Part shown: positions 58,392-64,000 of the stretch, piece after piece | Layout: every line of letters starts with the position of its first letter | How positions within the stretch are numbered: position 1 is the stretch's first letter | DNA from: an uncultured Clostridia bacterium | GTDB taxonomy: Bacteria > Bacillota > Clostridia > TANB77 > CAG-508 | Assembly: GCA_949745595.1 (NCBI GenBank) | Contig: CATJWN010000040.1 | Span: forward strand, 26,801 to 90,800 | DNA: 64,000 bases | Direction of reading: 5' to 3' | Position numbers and translations under genes: made by a program | Notes under the pieces: generated by a model | What the model was told of the DNA's origin: nothing | Databases searched by the model: none | Seen by the model: the letters and a program-made list of their open reading frames with translations, nothing else

Positions 58392-58991
58392 TACATTTCA
58401 CTTCTACCTTCTAAGGCTTTACTTAAAGTAACTTCGTCTGTATACTCTAAATCTCCACCGGATTGGAATACCTCTGGCAATTCTTGTAACCTTTACTCCA
58501 AGTGGTTTTACAAGTTTTGATATATACATAGAAGTTGCTTCTCCTTCTACTCTAGGATTCGTAGCTAATATAATTTCTTTGACTTCTCCACCCATTATCC
58601 TCGAAAGCAATTCTTTAATTTTTATATCATCTGGTCCCACACCATTCATTGGTGATATAGAACCATGTAAAACATGGTAAACACCATTAAATTCATGTGT
58701 TCTTTCCATAGCTAAAACATCTCGTACATCTTCTACTACACAGATAGTGCTCTCATCTCTTTTGGGATTTGAACAAATGTTACAAGGTTCTGTGTCTGAA
58801 ATGTTAAAACATTTTGAACAAAATTTCAAATTTTTCTTAGCATTTATAATCGAATCTGTAAATTCTTTTACTTCTTCATTACTTAAATCTAGCATATAAA
58901 AAGCTAGTCTCTGAGCTGTTTTATGACCTATACTTGGTAGTTTCTCAAAGCTCTCAATTAGCTTTTCAATTGATGGTGCATATAGTGACAT
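58391..58991 (-). CDS. recR: Recombination protein RecR, one CGG +1 recoding site
   Basis: DNA-repair protein of the RecFOR pathway. The joined protein is about 199 residues, the normal length. It has the N-terminal helix-hairpin-helix ([14 protein letters not shown]), the zinc-finger cysteines in CSKCFNIS...CNICSN, the Toprim domain ([16 protein letters not shown]), and the C-terminal GIPIGGDLEY motif. CGGT at 58457 interrupts this last motif; skipping the C restores both glycines and the end ALEGRSEM. Downstream gene of the dnaX-ebfC-recR set. Confidence 0.95.
58457..58460 (-). other. CGGT +1 recoding site in recR
   Basis: In-frame CGG after ATC. Skipping the C gives Ile-Gly-Gly-Asp-Leu-Glu-Tyr, an invariant RecR block. 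Confidence 0.95.
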
Positions 58992-59009
58992 CCTTTTTTC
59001 CTCTTTATC

Positions 59010-59354
59010 TTACATTAATCCTGGTATATTATATTTTCCCATCTGTAAAGCCTGTGCATCGTCGACTTTTCTTAAAGCCTCATTAGTTGCTGTTAAAATT
59101 AAATCTTGTAACATCTCTACATCATCTGGATCTACTACATCCTTTTGTAATTTAATTTCTTTTATAACTTTAGCTCCGCTTACTTTTACTGTTACTGCGC
59201 CTCCACCTGCTGTTGCCTCAAAATCTTTGCTTGCAAGCTCATTTTGTGAATTCTCAATATCTGCTTGCATTTTTTTTGCTTCTTTCATAAGTTGATTAAT
59301 ATTCATTCCGCCGAAGCCTCCCATTCCTCCTGGGAATCCTCCCCTTTTTGCCAT
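59010..59354 (-). CDS. ebfC: YbaB/EbfC nucleoid-associated protein
   Basis: A 114-residue DNA-binding dimer protein between dnaX and recR, its usual place. It has a Gly/Met-rich N-terminus ([14 protein letters not shown]), then the family core ([12 protein letters not shown]..., [11 protein letters not shown]..., [16 protein letters not shown]). AAGGAGG before the ATG. Confidence 0.93.
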   Translation of the reverse strand: MAKRGGFPGGMGGFGGMNINQLMKEAKKMQADIENSQNELASKDFEATAGGGAVTVKVSGAKVIKEIKLQKDVVDPDDVEMLQDLILTATNEALRKVDDAQALQMGKYNIPGLM

Positions 59355-59367
59355 TAGTTTATCCTCC

Positions 59368-60945
59368 TTAATCTATTATATTTATATCTATGCCTAAATC
59401 TTGCATAGGAGTTTTTCTTTCCTGAACTTCTCTTGCCTTTGCCTTTCCGTCTTTTATGCTAATCATTACTTCATTACCTGTGACAGCTTTTATTGCTTTT
59501 ATCAAGTCATTTCTGTTATTTGAATTGTTCAAAAAAGTCTCGTTAAAAGCTGTAAGTCCATTTGGAAACTCAATTTCCACGCTAACATCACTTACCTGAG
59601 TTGCTCTACTATTAATTAGTGTTGCATAAAGTGTCATCTTGTTATTTTTCTTTAAAGTGTCCATTACCTTTTTCCAAAAGTCTGTGCTTTTTGGCTTTTC
59701 TATCTCTGGTAACTTCTTTTCTTGTATCATAGTAGGTTGTGTTTTTTCTTCTTTTACATCAGCTTTTTGTACAGTTTGCATCATTTCTGATGGATTTACA
59801 TTACTAATTTTCGCTTCTAATTTTTCTATCCTATTCTGCAATTCCTGAACACTGCTACCTGCAAAGCTTCCACTCATACATGCTTTTATAACACCTGTTT
59901 GGAATAAAATAGTTTTCTGATTAGACCATTTCAAATTATTTTCTAATTCTGATAGCTCATAAATAATACTTAAAAGGCTTTCTCTATCACTGTGCTCTGC
60001 TAATACTTTTATCTGCTCTAGCTCTCCTTCTGAATACAGTTCTAAGTGATTAGTAGCTTTATATACAAGCACATCTTTAATATATTTAATAATTTCCCAT
60101 AAGAAATTATATAAATCTTTACCTTCTTTTATAACCTCATCAATCACACTAAGTGCTGATATTTCATCATTTTCTAACATAGCTTTTGAAATTTTGCTGA
60201 TATATTCTAAATTTGGAATGCCTACTAATTCTTTTACTAAATCAGCTGTAATTTCGTTATTACTTTCTTGGCTACATCTTTCTAAAATGCTGATAGCATC
60301 TCTCATTGCGCCTTCAGAAAGCACGGCAATAATTTTTAAAGCTTCTTCGCTTATCTTAATATTTGCACCTTCGCAAATTACTTTTAATCTTTTTATAATA
60401 TATTCGTCAGAAATCTTCTTAAAATCAAACCTTTGGCATCTTGAAAGTATTGTAGTTGGCAATTTTTGAGGCTCTGTAGTAGCTAGTATAAACTTAACAT
60501 GCTCTGGTGGTTCTTCTAAAGTCTTAAGCAAAGCATTAAAAGCGCCCACTGATAACATATGAACCTCGTCAATTATATATACTCTATATTTAGCTTTAGT
60601 TGGTAGGAAATTTACTTCATCTCTAATACTTCTAATATCTTCAACACTATTATTTGAAGCAGCATCCATTTCCACTACATCAGTTAAAGAGCCACTTAAA
60701 ATCTCTTTACAAATTTCACATTCATTGCAAGGCTCTCCATCTTTAATATTTAAGCAATTTACTGCTCTTGCTAAAATCTTAGCAGAAGTTGTTTTTCCTG
60801 TACCACGTCCACCATTAAATAAATACGCATGTCCAACTCTTCCAGCCATAATCTGATTTTTCAAGGTCTTTGTTATATGATCTTGCCCTACCATATCTGC
60901 AAAAGTAGTTGGTCTAAATGCCCTATATAATGCTGTATATGCCAT
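59368..60945 (-). CDS. dnaX: DNA polymerase III subunits gamma/tau
   Basis: Clamp-loader ATPase. The 525-residue protein has Walker [15 protein letters not shown], four zinc-ligand cysteines (CLN...CNECEIC), the DEVHMLS Walker B, sensor [18 protein letters not shown], and a weakly conserved C-terminal tau-like region. No clear frameshift signal for a separate gamma form was seen. It follows the SRP RNA directly. Confidence 0.95.
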   Translation of the reverse strand: MAYTALYRAFRPTTFADMVGQDHITKTLKNQIMAGRVGHAYLFNGGRGTGKTTSAKILARAVNCLNIKDGEPCNECEICKEILSGSLTDVVEMDAASNNSVEDIRSIRDEVNFLPTKAKYRVYIIDEVHMLSVGAFNALLKTLEEPPEHVKFILATTEPQKLPTTILSRCQRFDFKKISDEYIIKRLKVICEGANIKISEEALKIIAVLSEGAMRDAISILERCSQESNNEITADLVKELVGIPNLEYISKISKAMLENDEISALSVIDEVIKEGKDLYNFLWEIIKYIKDVLVYKATNHLELYSEGELEQIKVLAEHSDRESLLSIIYELSELENNLKWSNQKTILFQTGVIKACMSGSFAGSSVQELQNRIEKLEAKISNVNPSEMMQTVQKADVKEEKTQPTMIQEKKLPEIEKPKSTDFWKKVMDTLKKNNKMTLYATLINSRATQVSDVSVEIEFPNGLTAFNETFLNNSNNRNDLIKAIKAVTGNEVMISIKDGKAKAREVQERKTPMQDLGIDINIID

Positions 60946-60970
60946 TTTTGCCCCCTAATATATTATAAAA

Positions 60971-61088
60971 GGCTTCTCTTTAGGAAGGCATGCTATTTCA
61001 CATAAATGCACTACTTATCGCTGCTTCCTTCCGAACCTGACGAGATTCATAGCTTTTTATTGAAGCATACCTTCCTAAAGAAAAGCCC
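60971..61088 (-). ncRNA. ffs: Signal recognition particle RNA
   Basis: On the minus strand, about 118 nt that fold end to end: GGCTTTTCTTTAGGAAGG at the 5' side pairs with CCTTCCTAAAGAGAAGCC at the 3' side. The apical domain has the conserved core CAGGTTCGGAAGGAAGCAGC and TAAG. It lies between tadA and dnaX, the common place in Firmicutes. Confidence 0.93.
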
Positions 61089-61141
61089 TCTTAAATTCTT
61101 TTATGATTATATAATGGAATTTTCCTTTTTGCAATACTTTT

Positions 61142-61870
61142 TTATATTCTTTTAAATATAACATCTGAGAAATCAGTTATCTCAATTTGTGAAGAACCTT
61201 TCTCAATAATTTCGTCTGTTGGCATATCCATTTTTAAAGAACCTTTATAGCTTACATTTGAATTTGTTTCAATGATTATATCAAAACTTAACTGCAATTT
61301 TATCTCTTCTAAAGACACTCCTAAATTTTGAAGTAGTCTTCCATCATAGATAATTTCTGTGTCTTCATTTGATATATATGTTCCTAAGTCTTCTAATGCT
61401 AATCTAAAACCTAACATTCCGCCATTGTTAGCAATCTCTAAGGTCTTCATATCATCTACTTTATCGCCTGTATATACAATTTTACCATTTAAATAATCTT
61501 GCTCACTATAAGTATATAAATTATCTAAATCTGCAGTTGGCCTATATATCTTAACATTTCCTTTTTCTGGCTTTTTATCCAAATTGAAATTCTCAATAGT
61601 TACTTGTTTTATAGTCTCATCTGTTTCCTTGCTTGGAGATATATACATATATAAATCATTAATCTCAGTAACATTTATATTCCAAATATGTTCACTATCG
61701 TCTGTAAAATCTCCATCTACAGTACTTACCATAAGGATTTTCTCTAAGCTATAAGGTAGTGATTGTTCTCCTTCTACTTCATATTTAAGCATAATGGTAA
61801 GAGCTATCGTTATAATTATCACAACAACAGCAATAAATGCACATCTCTTAAATATTTTTTGTTTTTCCAT
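61142..61870 (-). CDS. Hypothetical membrane-anchored protein
   Basis: A 242-residue protein with one N-terminal membrane helix (about residues 9-28) and an extracellular, mainly beta, domain of about 210 residues. No motif recognised. Its start overlaps the end of tadA by 23 bases and has a good AAAGGAA site, so the two are co-expressed. Confidence 0.6.
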   Translation of the reverse strand: MEKQKIFKRCAFIAVVVIIITIALTIMLKYEVEGEQSLPYSLEKILMVSTVDGDFTDDSEHIWNINVTEINDLYMYISPSKETDETIKQVTIENFNLDKKPEKGNVKIYRPTADLDNLYTYSEQDYLNGKIVYTGDKVDDMKTLEIANNGGMLGFRLALEDLGTYISNEDTEIIYDGRLLQNLGVSLEEIKLQLSFDIIIETNSNVSYKGSLKMDMPTDEIIEKGSSQIEITDFSDVIFKRI

Positions 61871-62330
61871 TCTTGTTCCTTTCTCTTAAAATTTTAAAAA
61901 AATCTTTTAAAATCTTCTCACACTCTTCTTGCATAATTTCTCTTTCAACTTCAATCTTATGATTAAATTCAATATCTTCTATCAAATTTATCCTTGAACC
62001 ACAAGCTCCAGTTTTGGGATCGTTTGTACCTATGTATAATTTTCTAATCCTTGCATTTATTAATGCCCCTGTGCACATTGTACAAGGCTCTAAAGTCACA
62101 TACATATCACAATCTGTTAGTCTCCAACTACCAAGTTTTTTACAGGCCTTCTGTATTGCTAAAATTTCAGCATGTGATACTGCATTTAAACTAGTTTCCT
62201 TTAAGTTATGCGCCCTTGCAATTATTTTATTATCTTTAACAATCACAGCTCCAACTGGGACTTCCTCTTTACTATATGCTTTAGTAGCTTCTTTTAGAGC
62301 TGCTTTCATAAACTTTTTTTTATTTTCCAT
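61848..62330 (-). CDS. tadA: tRNA-specific adenosine deaminase TadA
   Basis: Converts A34 to inosine in tRNA-Arg(ACG), allowing it to read CGU, CGC and CGA. The 160-residue protein has the zinc and proton-transfer motif HAEI and the cysteine pair in PCTMC, with normal length. Inosine does not pair with G, so this enzyme and its tRNA cannot supply CGG decoding; CGG would need a separate tRNA-Arg(CCG), which fits the recoding seen across the window. Confidence 0.94.
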   Translation of the reverse strand: MENKKKFMKAALKEATKAYSKEEVPVGAVIVKDNKIIARAHNLKETSLNAVSHAEILAIQKACKKLGSWRLTDCDMYVTLEPCTMCTGALINARIRKLYIGTNDPKTGACGSRINLIEDIEFNHKIEVEREIMQEECEKILKDFFKILRERNKNGKTKNI

Positions 62331-62414
62331 ACTCTATATACTAACATATTTAGACAAAAAGTGCAAACCATAACAATAAAGTAAAGTTTGCACATAATAA
62401 TTTTTAATATAAAT

Positions 62415-62452
62415 CAGGTTCGGGTGCGCCATTACAGCGCACCCGAGGTCCT
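62415..62452 (-). terminator. GC-rich hairpin after the secreted-protein gene
   Basis: CGGGTGCGC...GCGCACCCG, a perfect GC-rich stem of a kind not seen elsewhere in the window, and only a modest T-run on the minus strand. Composition matches the GC-rich gene it follows. Confidence 0.6.
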
Positions 62453-62511
62453 TTTTAGAATTCAGCCAGCAAGCAATTTTAATTTATGGTCACTGCTTCT
62501 GGTGCCTTAGT

Positions 62512-63756
62512 TTAGGCTTCCAGATACAGAGTCTTGTTCCCGGTAGTCTTGACGGCCACGGCGATGCCGTTATCGTCATAAACCACCTGATTCACCGAAG
62601 AAGCAACTTTCGTACCTCCGAGGTACGTGTCGCCGTTGGACTTGGTGAAAACTGCAGCACCACTCTTAGTGACGCCGAAGTCCACCACATCGTTACCGGT
62701 GTAAATCACATTGCCCTTCCAGCTCAGAGAGCCGTTGGCATAGGACAGCGTGCCGACCAGAGTTTTATTCTGATACGCCATGCTCTTGTCAAGGAAATTC
62801 CTGACGCTCGTGATATTACCCGTAGTGGTGTTGCCACCGCCGTTGTTACCTCCGTTATTGCCGGGGTTCGGCGCAGGGGTAGCCGGATTGGTCGTAGTAG
62901 TGCCCACAGCATGCGTGCCTTTGTCCGTCACGATGGCAGAAATAAAGCCCGCATCGTTGCGCTCGAACGCATACACCGTCTCGCCCTTCAGAACCGTATA
63001 CGCAGTCTTAAACTTATCGTCAAGCCGGAATTCGTATACGGTCTTGCTCTGCATGTCGTAGAGGTAGATGCTGTACGCGCTGGTGTAACCGCAGAATTTA
63101 GCACCCTTGCAGGTGCTGCTAAGCAAAACATTGTAGTCCTGCTGCCAGACATTGCTGATTCTGCAATAAGTGGTCAGGATGCGCTTGCCGTTGCTATACG
63201 CGTCATATCCAATCCGCTCAGGATCTTCCTTATCCGCATAAGAACGCACATAGGCTCCTTTGGTGACCACAGGGTCATCATTGCGCTTATAGTTGCCGGA
63301 GAAAGTCAGGTTCCAAAGGTTCCAGCTTTTCCTGCCGGAAACCGCTCTCAGCGCCATCGACTCGATGTCGAGCTCGATATAATCAGCGCTGACGTTGGCA
63401 ACCGAATAGGTCTGGTCCGTGCTGTGCTCCATATAGCGGAGCTCCCCGTCTTTCGACAGGAAGTACAAACCATCGTTGTTCAGGGCCACAGTAGGCTTGT
63501 TGTCGCTGTAGGTCATGATGTCATTGGCAATCATGACGCCGGCCATGTCGTACAGGCTGTTGCCCTTGATGCTCACACGGTCGTCGATGTCCATGTAGGC
63601 GCCAACAACGTCATAAGCATAGTGCTGCACGTGCAGCAGTTTGGTGTTGTCATCCGTCCACACGTAAACGTAGGACGAAGTGTCCGCCGCGAAGGCGGTA
63701 ACGGTCAGGCTAAGCACCATCAGTGCCGCCAGCAAACAAGAAACGAATTTTTTCAT
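62512..63756 (-). CDS. GC-rich secreted protein, probably foreign or chimeric DNA
   Basis: A 414-residue protein with a clear signal peptide (MKKFVSCLLAALMVLS..., cleavage near AFAA), a beta-rich part with Trp/Tyr pairs (about 25-270), an Asn/Gly/Thr/Pro linker (about 285-310) and a second beta-rich part. Function unknown. ATG 63756 has GGAGG nine bases upstream. The gene is much richer in G and C than all others here, uses GC-ending codons, and has two ordinary in-frame CGG codons (63027, 63216) that read through as arginine without any frame change. It therefore does not follow the decoding pattern of the rest of the window. Confidence 0.8.
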   Translation of the reverse strand: MKKFVSCLLAALMVLSLTVTAFAADTSSYVYVWTDDNTKLLHVQHYAYDVVGAYMDIDDRVSIKGNSLYDMAGVMIANDIMTYSDNKPTVALNNDGLYFLSKDGELRYMEHSTDQTYSVANVSADYIELDIESMALRAVSGRKSWNLWNLTFSGNYKRNDDPVVTKGAYVRSYADKEDPERIGYDAYSNGKRILTTYCRISNVWQQDYNVLLSSTCKGAKFCGYTSAYSIYLYDMQSKTVYEFRLDDKFKTAYTVLKGETVYAFERNDAGFISAIVTDKGTHAVGTTTTNPATPAPNPGNNGGNNGGGNTTTGNITSVRNFLDKSMAYQNKTLVGTLSYANGSLSWKGNVIYTGNDVVDFGVTKSGAAVFTKSNGDTYLGGTKVASSVNQVVYDDNGIAVAVKTTGNKTLYLEA

Positions 63757-63968
63757 GGTAGACATCCTCCTTAGATGTTCGGGTAGAATTGTTGGTTGTT
63801 ACTTCTGAAATCTGCTAATACTATTGCTGCTTTAGTTATTGCTGTGCCGGGGTTTGCTGCTAGCTGAATTCTTGTCGCAAAAGGTCGCGACATATATAAT
63901 TAAAGACGGATACGCAAAGCGCATCAATCTAACTTTATTATACCATATCTACAAATTAGTGTCAAAAT

Positions 63969-63997
63969 TTGAATCTTTATGTAAACTGTGTTATAAT
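63969..63997 (+). promoter_or_regulatory. Promoter at the right edge, shared spacer motif
   Basis: TTGAAT (63969-63974) and TATAAT (63992-63997), 17-base spacer with TTATGTAAAC, as in the promoter at 29557. It reads out of the window. The stretch 63757-63968 holds no gene that I can see. Confidence 0.6.
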
Positions 63998-64000
63998 AGG

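Noticed and set aside
6579-58460. Sequencing or assembly error as the cause of the frame breaks
   Set aside because: Not fully excluded, but a base-call error should also hit GG strings in other codon phases and outside genes. All 14 lie on a glycine codon boundary and all add the same base. Raw reads are needed to close this.
6579-58460. Simple reassignment of CGG to another amino acid
   Set aside because: A plain reassignment would keep the 0 frame open after CGG. Here the 0 frame stops soon and homology continues in the +1 frame.
12321-58991. Treating the broken genes as pseudogenes
   Set aside because: Each gene has only the CGG-type lesion, keeps all motifs on both sides, and reaches the family length once the C is skipped. 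Random decay would give deletions, nonsense changes and other insertions as well, and would not hit murF.
59368-60945. Programmed frameshift in dnaX producing a gamma form
   Set aside because: No A-run plus hairpin of the known kind was found, and the frame is open throughout.
62911-63774. A 287-codon open frame on the plus strand opposite the GC-rich gene
   Set aside because: It is the mirror of a gene with signal peptide and ribosome site; it has no ribosome site of its own and its composition follows from the GC-rich third positions of the real gene.
1-64000. CRISPR array or intact insertion sequence
   Set aside because: No regularly spaced direct repeats with spacers, no cas genes and no transposase were seen.

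Overview
The window looks like the chromosome of a low-GC, probably spore-forming member of the Clostridia (Bacillota), most likely an uncultured gut lineage. The evidence is the AT-rich sequence, strong AGGAGG ribosome sites, a YpeB germination protein, the Gram-positive type IV secretion genes, and the order tadA - SRP RNA - dnaX - ebfC - recR. The species cannot be named from the sequence.

The most important feature is a recurring decoding signal. Eleven otherwise healthy genes are each interrupted at one to three points (14 points in all). Every interruption has the same form: one extra C directly in front of a glycine codon (GGA or GGT), so the original frame reads CGG and then soon meets a stop. 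Skipping that C (a +1 shift, or reading CGGN as a four-base glycine codon) restores a family-length protein with the expected glycine. The genes are virB4 (three sites), an NRPS (two), and one each in virD4, an HD-GYP response regulator, a ZIP transporter, a glycosyltransferase, recR, murF, ypeB and two unknown genes. Reading through every other AT-rich gene by eye, I found no in-frame CGG used as arginine. This suggests that CGG is not a normal sense codon here and acts as a glycine +1 recoding signal.

Layout. 1-10,960: one end of an integrative conjugative element, all on the minus strand (thioester/CnaB surface protein running off the left edge, sortase, M23 hydrolase, VirB6-like, VirB4, TraC-like, PrgI, pilin-like, HTH protein), ending in an iteron-like region and a tRNA-Arg(ACG) 3' remnant that looks like an att site. 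11,044-12,162: HtrA protease. 12,321-25,272 (+): a two-module NRPS with terminal reductase (C-A-T-C-A-T-R), two paralogous 7TM histidine kinases, an HD-GYP response regulator and a DUF975-like membrane protein. 25,304-30,500: tex, two unknown genes and a candidate type I toxin-antitoxin locus. 30,527-37,243: ABC-F ATPase, an intergenic set of three CCACC-loop hairpins, pcrA, ZIP transporter, a membrane protein and prfA. 37,312-42,800: a 1,609-residue transglutaminase/LRR protein and an LRR partner. 42,886-49,750: SbcC/SbcD-like pair, an orphan VirD4 coupling protein with two unknown genes, and a DnaJ-type chaperone. 49,883-55,581: yqeK, ddl, murF, an alpha/beta hydrolase and ypeB. 55,717-62,330: glycosyltransferase, unknown gene, then recR, ebfC, dnaX, SRP RNA, an unknown gene and tadA. 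62,512-63,756: a GC-rich secreted-protein gene whose composition and normal use of CGG do not match the rest; it is either recently acquired or an assembly chimera.

Annotations below give the recoded (joined) gene spans. All positions, family calls and the CGG survey were made by eye.
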